From Paramecium tetraurelia (taxonomy: Eukaryota; Ciliophora; Oligohymenophorea; Peniculida; Parameciidae), in contig NW_001799044.1 in the NCBI RefSeq assembly GCF_000165425.1, positions 495,205-559,204 of the forward strand: a DNA stretch of 64,000 nt, in the 5' to 3' direction. The position numbers and the translations under genes are program-made. Under the pieces are notes generated by a model. It was not told where the DNA came from. It worked only from the letters and a program-made list of their open reading frames with translations, and made no database searches. This document shows, piece by piece, positions 13,305 to 24,666 of the stretch. The number at the start of each line of letters is the position of its first letter. Position 1 is the stretch's first letter.

Positions 13305-15852
13305 ATGTATTAGGAAGACACCCTTAACATAAATCAAATTCAATTTAATCAACTCTTATTGGAGGCTCACAGTCAATTCTAACTAAGAGATATGAATCAG
13401 GCAATAAGATTATATGAAGAGGCTTTGAATTGTCAAGAGGCTGGAAGAGGTAAAATCAAATATAAATTACAAGATATTGATAGAATGGCTATAATCCTTG
13501 CTAATTTGGGCATAATTTATTTTCATAATTGCGATTATAAATAAGCAACCGAAAAGCTAATTTAAGCATTCACAATGCTGGATAGAAAGAATGATTTCAA
13601 ATGTGCATTACTAATTAAAATTTTAGTAAATTTAAATTCGATATCAATTCTAGGGAAATTTAGCTATTATCAAGTTAATAACAACAGAATTTTAAGAATG
13701 CAAAGATTATAATGACTAAGCAATTCAATTAATTTTATCAGCGTATAAGTTCCTAATTATTTTAGTTAACCCCCATTGTAATATCAGCTTTTTAAAGAGC
13801 TAATGTACATATATTACAGGTTTTAATCATTTGAAGCAATGGGAGATGGCAATTTCGAAAATCTAGAATAAAAGTGTACTGAAATTTATATAATACTAAT
13901 GTAGATGATGGACAGAGTTTAGCATGCTTTTATTCTTCTATGGGATTGAATCGCGAACTATGTGGAGACATGGCCCTAGCTTTTAGGTATCATCAGAAAG
14001 CTCTAAAATTATGGTATGAACTTAAAGAAAATGGATTTATTGTAATTACATTAAGAAGAATTTTAACAATAGCACAAAATGAAAGAATGGATTGTAAGGA
14101 TTATGTGTAATAATTATAAAAATGTATGTAATCCCCTGAATTAAGGGGAATAAGCCCAGAAATTTTATTTAAGGATTGTGAAAAAAAATTATAATGTGCT
14201 AGAGAAGTATATATTTATTGCATTTTCCATTTAGATAACCACATCATTGCAAAAATTAGAATAATAATTGAATTATCAAAAGAATTAGTAATTATTGTCA
14301 TAGCCGTTAACGGTTAAATAACAAGATGAATTTTGGAAACTAGCTCTAAAATTAAGACTCAAAAGAGCAATCTAATATTGCTACCATCAGTTGTCATAAT
14401 AGGAAGTTGAGAATGCATCTTTACTATAATAATCTATTACGTAACTCGAACATTCTTTAAAGTTATTGGACTAACAATAACCATATGAAAACTATTTATA
14501 GAACTTGCCATTTACAAAGGAATCAGTCAATATAATCAAATCTCATTTATTGAAATTCAATCGAATCTGTTTGAAAATATAATTACAACCCTTTCTCAAC
14601 TATCTTTATTAGTTAAAACTAGAAGATGATTAAGGACAATAGCAATTTTAATAGCAGCAATTTAATTCAAAATTTTAGTCTAATTAACCATACAATTAGT
14701 AAATTTAAAATTCGAATTATTAAACTTAACAATAACCATAGTCTTTATCTAATAGGTAAAGGTAACTTGACTCAATAAATTCATAATACAACTCTTAACA
14801 AAGTTAGGTTAATAATGAATAATAAAATTAATTGAATGTTCAATCCTATCACTCAACAAATGATTAATAAAATTATATGGTAAGAGGCTAAAATCCAGTT
14901 TAGTATTAAAATAATCAATACCAATAATTTAATAACCCTTTGCAGAGTAATTATCCACAAAATAACCAAATTGAACAGCAAGACTTCAAATAGCAGAAGT
15001 AATAAACAATGTATGCGAATAATTATGAATAACATTAATTAAAAAATAGTGGTTAATTTGGATCTTAAATTATTGGTGTTACTGGAAATAATCAATCGAA
15101 GATTAATACTGCCTAATAATAATAATAATTATTATAGTAGTAATAATAATCTTAATACTAATCATAATAATAAACAAACCTAAAATTCTCAAAATCTTAA
15201 TAGAATCCTTAACAAATAAAATAAGGTTAGAATATGACAGTTTCTCTAACAAAGTCATAAAAATTAAAAAATGTAGGTCTTCTTAACGCTGCCTATAGAA
15301 CAGTCATGTTGGGGGATTAACTTACTAAATGCAACAAGTCTTCAAACGGAAGAATAGAAAGATTTTTCATCCTAGCTAATGACGGCACTTTTAGATGGGC
15401 TCAAAATAATAAACATATTAATGATCCAAAATCTGTGAACTCCTATTTAGTTTCAGATATAAGAGGTTTATTGTATGGAAAAGTAACTGATGTTCTTAGA
15501 AAATCATACAATGACAAATTAGAACCTTGGTTATGCTTTTCTTTGGTAATGAAAACTAGATCTATGGACTTCTATGCTCAACCATTATAAGTATACATGT
15601 ACATTTCTACTTTAGATTAACTCATGGGTCTTTGCAATGTCTGAAGAAATAAAAAGAAGGAATCCATCAGCATTTGTGATTACACCAGGGAAAATGCTTT
15701 GGAGAAAAATAAAGATTATCTTACATTGGTATTTTGTGGATAAAAAAAAAGAAAAAGGAGGAAGTAAAAAAAAGAATTAGCGCGAAATTAGATTCGCAAA
15801 GCTATTGTTATTATATGCAAATAATCTATGTAGATTACCTTAAATATAATGA
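13305..15852 (+). CDS. TPR, Q-rich and PH-like domain protein
   Basis: Removing introns of 23, 20, 31, 28 and 25 nt gives one frame of 806 residues. The first about 250 residues are TPR-like helices (NQAIRLYEEALNCQEAGRGK, YKQATEKLIQAFTMLDRK, DMALAFRYHQKALKLWYEL). The middle (about 14540-15230) is extremely rich in Gln and Asn, with runs such as QQQQQLLQQQQQSQYQSQQQ, almost all encoded by TAA and TAG. The C-terminal about 150 residues look like a PH domain: RIERFFILANDGTFRWAQNN, SDIRGLLYGKVTDVLRKSYN, LEPWLCFSLVMKTRSMDFYA and INSWVFAMSEEIKRRNPSAF. This suggests a membrane- or partner-docking adaptor. The basic tail KKKEKGGSKKKN follows. No catalytic motif is visible. The exact 5' intron positions are my best fit. 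Confidence 0.7.
15110..15177 (+). repeat. TAA-triplet low-complexity tract encoding Gln
   Basis: Imperfect (TAA)n with TAG and TTA interruptions lies inside the TPR/Q-rich/PH gene. Under the ciliate code it encodes a polyglutamine stretch, so it is coding sequence and not a spacer. Such tracts are expected to vary in length between alleles. Confidence 0.75.
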
Positions 15853-16130
15853 TTATTCCATAGTTTTATAATAAAATTTTATTTATTGACACAGTAAATC
15901 CTAAGATTAGGCTGATAAATTATTTATGTTTTTTTCGATTGATGGTTACATCGGAATTATCTGGAATATTTGATAAAGTTGAAATAATTAGATAAAATAA
16001 CTGAAATCAATATGTTAATAAATGATTGAGAAATCAGATCAACACCAATGATTTTACAATTAAGATTATTGGTAAAAACCAATTAAGAGGTTAAGGTAAT
16101 TTAATTTAACAATTTAATTAAAATTTATTA

Positions 16131-17117
16131 TCATCTTTATAAACTTAATCCTTAAAAATAGGATTGGTAACTTAAATCTTCAGCTTCAAAAACAGAATTT
16201 CTTCGTATTTCTTTTTTACTTTTGGTTCTAAATAAAATTAAAGTTAGAATTATTGGCAAAAAGTATGTAAATAATTTTACCAATGCATGTATAAAAGCAT
16301 TCAGTGAATCTGAGAAATTATATCCTTCATCTCCAAAATGACTAATTATTCTACAATCAGACGAAATCATATATAAAAAATTAACAATCAACAAAATTAC
16401 TGATCCAAACAGGCTTATATAACACAAGATTCTTAATAATAATATTCAATACTTTAACTAAAAAAAATGAGATTTTTATTGCTTGGTTTATTATTCATTT
16501 ATAAGAAGATTTTAAATATTCTACTAAAATCTTTTGTTTAATTTTTAGACAACTGCAAGAAATCCTATTTACGTTAATAAGCTAACAGATCTGAATACTG
16601 TAAATGAAATTTCTAATCTAATTTTAGATATTTAAACTTACGTTTACACATCATTTACTTAGATATTGCTTCTATCACAGACATAATAAAAGTTGTAATA
16701 TCTAGGATTATGAGAACTACAAAGATAATTCGAATTATATTATAATTTTTTCTTTAAGTTGAACCTACAACTAATTTTTTTCCAAAATAGAATATTAAGC
16801 ACGCCTAATATACTTAAAAAATCAATTCTTCAAGAAAATAATATGTTCTATGAATTCTTTTCAGATTATATATAAAATAAACTAATATTCCTAAAATCTT
16901 ACAAATGAGCGAAAACATAATCAGTACTAATATTTTCGTCGAATTGCTCTTTAATTTTCTGCATTGTTTCCTAAAAATTAGAACAATAGTAATTGCCAGA
17001 CAAATCAAACTCATTATTTCTAAAATCCAAGCTCTACAATAATTAATAAGCTTTCTGATATTACAAACAACATTCAAGAACTAAAAAATCACTAAAACAT
17101 TCTATTGCTCCTTTCAT
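16131..17117 (-). CDS. Six- or seven-pass membrane protein, ciliate-type
   Basis: The ATG at 17117 (MKGAIECFSDFLVLECC) leads, after removal of introns of 31, 24, 20 and 21 nt, into 296 residues with a clean stop. At least six hydrophobic helices are seen, for example ILEIMSLICLAITIVLIF, ILVLIMFSLICKILGILVYF, IIRIIFVVLIILDITTFIM, ISLFGSVILLIVNFLYMI and LVKLFTYFLPIILTLILF. A glutamine- and lysine-rich loop of about 55 residues lies between helices 4 and 5 (QKLNKRFQQNIQNLLINEQQ). The C-terminal tail is charged (RTKSKKEIRRNSVFEAEDL). The layout recalls a small G-protein-coupled-receptor-like protein, but I see no family motif. It converges on 13305-15852. Confidence 0.6.
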
Positions 17118-17531
17118 TGTTGAAAATTCCTTGTAAATTAATTCCTGTTTAAAACAATATATATTTATTTTATATACAATCATGTCATAATATGATAAGT
17201 TGTAAAATTCATTCTATAAGTTCTTGTCCAATTTAAATCTCTTGGTAACCAAGTTTAATTTTATACTTAATGGCTTTTTTAGACATATAGAAAAAATTCA
17301 CAAGTATGTAATGAGATAACGCAATTTAATTGACTAATTTTTCAATTTTAATGATCAAGTCATCTAGCTTGTTTGATCATATATATTTATGAAAAAAATA
17401 GATATGGTTTCTGAAAGACCTTCTCCATATAAGAAAAGTTTCATATATGATAAAAGTCAAAGCAAGATGATTACATTTTTAAAACACAATTAAAATAAGG
17501 AAACTATATTTTATCAAAAGTGCTAGATATT
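17118..17531. other. Intergenic stretch, nothing recognised
   Basis: AT-rich sequence between the divergent membrane-protein gene and the thioesterase relic. I see no frame, RNA or repeat that I can support. Confidence 0.5.
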
Positions 17532-18088
17532 ATGCATTCTTCTCCCGATAAGGATTTCTGACGCAATTTCATTTCGTAGCTCAACACAACGAGGCTCTAA
17601 TTGTGTTGAAAATAAACTATCCAAACAAATTAGAATAAAAATATAAAACAATAATCCAGAATCTGCAGATATAATTCACTTGCACTTTTGTTTAAAGTAG
17701 TAAATCATCTGTAGGGACATAGTTCAATAGTTCATAGAGGATTTTTAGCAAATTTAATCGATAATGTATTAGGATTGTTAACTTTTTTGGCAAGTTCGGA
17801 TAACTTCTTATAGCAACAACTAATTTAAAAATCAGTTACAGGAAACCTGTTAAAACTAATGATGATTACATGACAACGGCAGAAATCGAGAAAATTGAAG
17901 GAAGGAAAGTTTTCCTCAAGGTGAACATATTTGACCAAAATAAGGCAATTTGCAACTGAAGCGACGGCTGTTTTTTGATAGTTAAATGGGAAGGATATAT
18001 CTGGAAAATGCTTTAGATAAAATTAGGTCAGCGACTCATGTTGATGAAAAATAAAAAAATGAAGGTATTAATTCAATTTAGTTACTGA
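17532..18088 (+). pseudogene. Decayed HotDog-fold acyl-CoA thioesterase
   Basis: Fragments match the small HotDog thioesterase family (THEM4/PaaI-like): QGHSSIVHRGFLANLIDNVL is the substrate-gate helix segment, normally G(x)IVHGG, and TNLKISYRKPV followed by EIEKIEGRKVFLKVNIFD are the following strands. A normal 20-nt intron (GT...AG around 17792-17811) joins these. The N-terminal frame, however, holds two in-frame TGA codons (near 17556 and 17608), and the last conserved strand (ATEATAVF/LIVKWEG, near 17950-17982) is split by two compensating single-base shifts. I take it as a relic of a gene duplicate, of which Paramecium has many after its genome duplications. Sequence error could explain part of it. 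Confidence 0.6.
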
Positions 18089-18157
18089 TGCTCTGTTAAA
18101 TCATAAATCATGTGTATATTCGAATAAAAAAAAGGTTAAAAATTAATAATATTAAAA

Positions 18158-19522
18158 ATGAATATTTAATAATTGATTGACTTGTTTACTCAGAGATATA
18201 ATGGACTTCAGCCACAGTTTTTAGTTAAAGCCCCTGGAAGAGTTAATGTAATCTAATCATAAATGGTAGTTAATTGGTGAGCACATCGATTATATGGGGT
18301 ATGGAGTATTACCATTCGCTTTAGAACAATCTTGTTTTATGCTATTTGCTATAGATGGAAACGACATACAGATTTAGCATGCTGATGACCAATAGTTTAA
18401 ACAATTCAATCTTTCTGTGAATCCCAAGGAACAATACAATGAAATCTAAAATTATGTTAAATATGTACTTGCAGGATATAGGGCAGGGATTTAATATGGT
18501 AATGCAAATTAAGGAATCAAGATGTTGATTAGTGGTAACGTCCCATTTTCTTCAGGATTATCTTCATCATCATCTTTGGTAGTGGCATCCTCTTTAATGA
18601 GTTTATAAGTTAGCGGAAAAACCTAATAAGATATTGATAGACAATAGTTTGTTGATTAAATTATTAAATTTGAAAGAGAAGCAGGCACAGCTTGTGGAGG
18701 GATGGATTAGACCATATCAGTTTTTGGACAAGAAGGCTCTGCGTTATATATTGAATTTGACCCATTAAGATTAACTTAAGTCAACTTACCAAAAGGGTAT
18801 TCATTCATCATTGCAAATTCATTGACAGAATCAACTAAGCTAGAAACACTTGGAAAACATTACAATAAACGAGTAGTTGAATGTAGAATCGGAATCAAAT
18901 TAATAGAATTAACTTTAAATCTTGGGACGAATTTCAAAACGATGAAATAATTATAGGATTATTTACAATTATCACTTGAATCCATGGAAGAGCTTTGTAA
19001 ATTTATTCCAAAAGGAGAAATAGATCTAGAATAATTGGAATATTTGCATTTGCCTGTGCTTTTAGCTGATATCCCTTACTTTGAATTAGTATTAAATTAG
19101 AATAAAAGTGTAAATCCTTACAATAGATTGGTTCATGTGGTAAAGGAAGCTTAAAGAGTTATTAAATTCAAAAATATATGTGACTCTAAAATATCAGATG
19201 ATGCTAAGGCAATATTATTAGGTTAGCTGATGAATCAAAGTTAAAAATCTTGCAAAGATTTATATGAGTGTTCGTCTGAAAACATTGATACATTAACAAG
19301 TTTGTGTATTAAGAATGGAGCTTTGGGAAGTAGACTAACTGGAGCAGGATGGGGAGGCTGCACAGTTAGTTTAGTCAAAGAGGCAGACGCTAAGAATTTC
19401 AAAAACAAAGTATATTTTACTCTTAATACTAGATAATTGAGTTCTTCTATAATCACATTGAAAACTAAGATCATATTTTTTCAACCTAACCATCTTAAGG
19501 TGCTTCCATCATAAAACTATGA
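18158..19522 (+). CDS. GHMP kinase, N-acetylgalactosamine/galactokinase type
   Basis: These enzymes phosphorylate the C1 hydroxyl of GalNAc or galactose with ATP in the cytosol. With introns of 22 and 23 nt the protein has 439 residues. All family motifs are present: the sugar-binding signature [19 protein letters not shown], the GHMP ATP loop [18 protein letters not shown], the [16 protein letters not shown] block and the C-terminal [17 protein letters not shown]. The spacing, the [13 protein letters not shown] block and [20 protein letters not shown], followed by [15 protein letters not shown], are closer to animal GALK2 (GalNAc kinase) than to GALK1. The end QPSQGASIIKL matches the GALK2 tail. 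The sugar specificity is inferred. Confidence 0.88.
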
Positions 19523-19976
19523 TTGTAATTATTCAAAGGATTTATATTATTTGGTTTTAATTTTGAATTTGAAACTTAAAATGCAAGTAATTTTTCTTTT
19601 CTTCTCTAAATATTTATGAAATTAGATCTACTCTAATTGTTTATATTTCTTATTACTAAATTTTATATATTTCAGTATTTATTAGCTACGATTATCATTC
19701 CTATTATCGAATTCATTTATCAATAAACTTTAAATATCTCAAAACTAAATTTTAGTAGATCATGATTAGAAAAATAAAGTAATTTAAATATATTAAAAAT
19801 TTTCAAAATAATTAAGATAGATTTTATTTAATTATACTTTTTAATAACTACTTACTATTTAAATTGTTAATTGCAGAAATTACTTTTGGCCAAGCACTTT
19901 ACTTTAGTAAACATTATAATAAATATTATTGTAGATCCAATTTTATTGATATTATATTATATCAATTATATTCGAT
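19523..19976. other. Intergenic stretch between convergent genes
   Basis: About 450 bp of AT-rich spacer between the ends of the kinase gene and the trichocyst gene. Short TGA-free stretches occur but none is supported by composition or by a family match. Confidence 0.5.
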
Positions 19977-21123
19977 TCAGAATCTAAGGCGTTGTATGAA
20001 ACTTTTAGTTTCCATATCAAATCTGGTTTCAAAAATATCAATGCATTCAACAATAATTTCTAATTAAGCATTTCTATTTTGTTATTAATTAAATTTACCT
20101 TTATTCGGTTTATTGTCTATGGGCTCTATCGGTGTCGCTGCAGGTTTAATCCCAATCTGCTTATTCAGTAGATTTATTGAAGATAATCTTAAATAAAAAA
20201 TAATAAATACAGAATCTTGAATTGAAATGTCGTTCTTGATTTCTAATATTTTTTATCCAATTCTCTCATTAGCTGCATTTAAATCAGCCACACTACCAGA
20301 CAATCTTCGATTGGCCAAAAGTAATCTCTCTTTTTGAGTTAAAAAGTCTAATTCTCTTGCATCATCTGCTCTCATTTCTTCTTTTTGAACTTAAAAGATA
20401 CTGTCAACAAGAGTATCTATGATTTTAACCACCTTTTATGCAGCATTTTCTTGAGTATTTTCTTCTTATAAAACAGTCAAGAGCACATTGACCATACTAT
20501 GGAAACCTTTCTTATTTGGGAAATATTTTAAAAAGTTTTGATGATGATTCTTAAGTTCAGCAAAACTATTCTTCTTCAAAGCCCCAATTCCTTAAGATAA
20601 GATTTTCTTTGCTTCTTAAAGGGCAGAGACTAATCCTACCAATTCATCTCTTCTTTACTCAAATTCTGTCTAATGTAATTTTATAATTAATTACTCTTTA
20701 AGCATTTCTAGCTTCTTGTAATACAGAAATTCTATCCAAGTTTCTCTACTCCTCTCCTTATTTATCAAATAATTATTGTTTCTTATCATTTTATTCCTAT
20801 TAGAGTAAGGGTAGTCTTTCTTCTGATGTAGCTTTACGTTCCTTAGCAATAGTTAATACAGCAGCTGCAGCACTTGAAGCATCTTAACATGTTTTCAATT
20901 GTCCAGTTATTCCTTCATCTTCAGCTCTTTATTCATTGTTTAGATCATCTTTCATTTATTTCAAGAGATGAACAACTGTGTCCGCTGGATGTTCTTGAGA
21001 TAATTAGACTTAAAGTGTTTAGATAATTGTCTTTCCAAAATCACTATTTCGTAATTAAGCAAAAAAGCCTTCATCTCTAGCAAGTGTGGCTCCAATCAAA
21101 AAAACCAATAAAATGATCTTCAT
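19977..21123 (-). CDS. Trichocyst matrix protein
   Basis: Trichocyst matrix proteins form the crystalline content of the exocytotic trichocysts of Paramecium. This one starts with a signal peptide (MKIILLVFLIGATLA) and is otherwise acidic, helical and coiled-coil, about 357 residues after removal of introns of 25, 25 and 23 nt. Typical features are the early SQEHPADTVVHLLKQMKDDL, the CQDASSAAAAVLTIAKERKA block and the C-terminal ADWDQTCSDTDRAHRQQTEQ followed by RNAQLEIIVECIDIFETRF, where family members have a conserved Trp and Cys. The protein enters the secretory path and is usually cleaved into two chains. It is related in plan to the gene at 48029-49284 but differs in sequence. Confidence 0.88.
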
Positions 21124-21155
21124 TAATTAAAATATTCAAAAACGAATACACATAC

Positions 21156-23123
21156 TCATATCATAGATATTGATGACTCTTTCCTAGGCTATTGTATATC
21201 TTATCCTTCTGATTCATCCACTTCAGATGGCTCCTCAGAATCAACTTCCTCTTCGTCCATTTAATCTTCATCCTCCTATCCATCTTCACCTTCTTCTTAG
21301 TAATCCTCCTCATCATCAGGATTCTCTTAAAAATTAGGCTAGACATTATAATCTTCATAAGAATACCATTAGTAAATCTGAAGGAAGTGTCTTCTGAACT
21401 TTTGAAGGACTAACACTCAGATCAACCTTGCTATTTTAAGACAATAAAACTGATATGCTTCTGGCTGCCTTTTCAAGAGTCTATATGGTTTTATTATCAG
21501 CCACAACAGCACTTTTCGTTTTAGACAAAGTCAAGGATTTCTTAGCTGAAATTTATTGTTAGAAATTCATTTGCAATTGCTACAGCTAACCTGTTAGATT
21601 TGCCAATTATTGTTTCAATTTCCTATTTTTATCCACAGCCTCCTCATTTTCTGCTTCCAAAATTAAACTTTATTTTTTAACTCTGTAATTTTCGGATTCT
21701 AAGTTCTTGATTTTCTCTCTTAATTACTTGATCTTTTGTTCAAGTGATTTCTATTAATATAAAATTATATTACGTTATTGTTCTCTAAAATCTATTAAAA
21801 TTTGTCAGAACTTTGAGGAGAATCTGATACTAATTTCAAATTCCTTATAAATTTACACAATTAAAAGGTATTGATTGTCAAAGCATAATCTGGAATTGTA
21901 GGATGAACACACAATACTAAAGAAATTTACAATTATGGCCATCTTAGAATTTATGTCAATTCCTTTCCTTTGTCCTTCATAGCTAAAGATTCATTTAAGC
22001 CTTCTTCTGCATTTTAAAACTACTTTTAATTCAGATTTGAATTTGATGTAAAAACTATGAACTTCTTGACTTGAGATTCTTTGTTAAATTATAATTCTGT
22101 TTCAATGTACAGTTTTCTTATTTTCACATATTTCTTACTATTATCTTTAATGGTCATTTTAAGTTTGTTGAGTATTATTAATCTCAATTTTGATATTGAT
22201 AATTCGATTTCTCTTACTTTGCTTTCATTATCTCTTTTACTTTATTCTTTGTTGATAAGCACTTCACTATCACTGGGATGCTTAGTCTAGCCATTAAAGA
22301 ATTCTTCATATACAATCTTTACTGTTAATTATTTGTAATCTTCATTTTATTAAAAGATTTCAAACTGTTATTTTATTTGGCTTATTAAAGTATCGAGGTA
22401 TTAGATTAGAAAATGCTTTTTATTTGTTCTTGATGCCCCATATATCAAAGATAATTAATTCGATAACAGAAGTCCTTTACCCTAATGTATACTGTGCTAT
22501 CTATCCAATTATTGAAGCGAGTATTAGAGATCTTGACTTATGACATCGAAATGATAAGTGTCGAAATATGATTGTTCTAATCCTGATTTAAGCTATTTGA
22601 TTACTTTAACATTTTCGTATTTTCCTTTGATAATGTCTACAAAAGGAGATTTGAAATTTTGAGAACCTTTAATAAATAGCAAACTTGCCACATCTTTTGG
22701 ATGATCTTTAGTAGACTTAAGAATAGCACTGGGATTTAATTGCTTTTAAGGTGTGCTATACTAAACAATTGATTTATCAAGTTTTGATGGTGATGAAATC
22801 CTTTGACGTAGTTGTCTTATTTCATTCTTCAATTTCACATTTTCTTATTATAAATTTGACAGTGTTTTATCATAATATTTCACTTGATTGTTTTGAATCT
22901 ATTTCAGTTGATTCTTGTTGTCTTTTTGCAATTATTTTATTTATTATGATTATTCTTTGCTAGTATTCTGTAAAGACTAAAATGCATCAATAGTAATTCC
23001 TAATTATTAGAATTAAGAGAATTGAGAAATTTGGTTTTGCAAATCAAAATTTTATTGCTACAAATATTCAATATTCTTTTCTTGGTATTAGATTTGCTCC
23101 TCTAAACTCTTGAATTACATCAT
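21156..23123 (-). CDS. Kinesin-like protein with degenerate motor domain
   Basis: With introns of 23 and 22 nt the protein has 640 residues. Residues 1-130 are coiled coil (MMQFKSLEEQIQYQEKN). The central part follows the order of a kinesin motor: SYFDTYHFDVISQDL (normally FxFDxVF), then LSLIYGASRTNKKHFLIQYL where motors have the AYGQTGSGKTYTM P-loop, then VKIVYEEFFNGQT (EIYNE), then EEGLNESLAMKDKGKELTQI (INKSLxALGxVI) and LVLCVHPTIPDYALTINTFQ (SPxxxxxxETLxTLxFA). The P-loop Gly-Lys-Thr is missing, so ATP binding is doubtful. A second coiled coil (SLEQKIKQLREKIKNLESEN) and a very acidic tail follow. It may be a non-motile microtubule-binding pseudo-kinesin. The homology is judged by eye. Confidence 0.6.
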
Positions 23124-23647
23124 TTAATTTGTTAAATAAATTTAATTTATTTCTCAAATTTCCAATACTTCAAAATAAAAATATTATATATTCCTCCTAA
23201 AAGAAGTCAACCGAACTAAAAATTACATTATAAATTGCAATTGTTAATGAGTAATGAATGAGTCCTTTTGCACCATTCAAAATTAAGAATAATAATCGAT
23301 ATATGCTGAAAATAATAATAACAAAAAGTTAGATCAAATTATATTAGAAAAATATTTTGGAAACCAAATAATTTACAATAAAATATTGGTTATAGTTGTC
23401 AATTTGCTGATTATTCTAAAATTGCCTTCTCATAGAATTTCATGAAAATTTATTGTCCAGAAATCTAGAATTAAAGATCAAATATTATAATGATTCTGTG
23501 TAGTTAATAGAATGCAACAATAATAGAAAGGATTGATGAACCAATATGAAGAACTTAGATTATTAAAATTAAAGAAAAATAGCAATTTATAAGTAGTGTA
23601 ATGAAATAAATCGTAAATAAATTTATTTTAGAAAATATCATTTTAAT
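23124..23647. other. Intergenic region between divergent genes
   Basis: About 520 bp between the ATGs of the kinesin-like and SF-assemblin genes. It should hold both promoters, but I can point to no specific element and see no coding frame. Confidence 0.5.
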
Positions 23648-24538
23648 ATGCTCCTTTCTACATCTAAACTTGCAACATCAAAATTATCCAGATCATAATT
23701 ATCAAGCCCATAAAGGTCGACGGTCAATTATCTAAGCCAAGATTTGGATTCACCATCAAGACAAAGAATCAAGTTATTATCTGATAAATGGAATCACATT
23801 CAGAATGGAATTGACAAGGATAAATTGGAGAAGAGAGAAGTATTAGAGGAGAGAATTAAAATCATTGAAGATGTGTTATCATAAGAAAAACCAAAGGATG
23901 AGTAGAAATTTAAAATACTTAAGGATTAAGTGCTTAAATTACAAGATCATGCACATAATTAAAAATCTGAAAGAGAGGTAATCATCACATAATAATAAAG
24001 GCATTTGACGATAAAAAAGAGAAAGATTTCAGAATATTATCAGACAATGTTGCACTTTCATTTGAGCAAGAGAAAAATGCTAGAGGATAAGCAGAAACAA
24101 AGTTATAAAAACAAATAGATGAAAGATTTGCTTAAATTACATTAACAATCACTAGAAACACCCATCAATATGAAGATAGAAGTTAAGCCAAAATAGCTGA
24201 AGTCTTATAGCAAATCTCAGTAGTAAAAAACTAATTAGATCAAGAAAGATAATCAAGGTATTTTAATTATAAAAAATTAAATTAGAGAAGAGTCAGCAGA
24301 ATCTTTATCTGAATAGATTGATTCTGAAATTAATAAGTTTTCTGATTAATTACTCGTAGAAAAGAAGGTTAGAGAAGAAACGTAGGGAAAGATATTTAGA
24401 ATGATCGAGGATGTTCATGGTAAATTGCAATAAGACATCAATTTTGAAAGAAGGGAGAGAGAGGCCACAACTGAAGCTTTGTTAAAACTGTTGGAAGATG
24501 CATGCATCAAAATAGATAAAAATTTTAGATCATTTTGA
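23648..24538 (+). CDS. SF-assemblin (striated rootlet fiber protein)
   Basis: SF-assemblins are coiled-coil proteins that polymerise into the striated fibers attached to basal bodies; ciliates have many copies. Two introns (23 nt near 23974 and 28 nt near 24259) give 279 residues: a short basic Ser-rich head (MLLSTSKLATSKLSRSQLSS) and then an uninterrupted rod. Rod landmarks are SEREAFDDKKEKDFRILSDN, VALSFEQEKNARGQAETKLQ, SEQIDSEINKFSDQLLVEKK and the typical tail NFERREREATTEALLKLLED. The family call is strong. It likely builds the kinetodesmal fiber or related rootlets. Confidence 0.88.
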
Positions 24539-24666
24539 TTTATCATTAATAATATATATTAATTAATTTTTAGTATACAATAATTCTTTTTTAATATTGG
24601 CTAATATAAAGGAAAACTTTATTGATACTTAAATTAATTTTAATATAAAAATTCTTTTTTTAATAA

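Noticed and set aside
19864-20067. Plus-strand frame and a hydrophobic segment GLLSMGSIGVAAGLIPICLF near 20110
   Set aside because: Both are antisense to the last exons of the trichocyst matrix gene, whose Trp/Cys block and introns fit much better.
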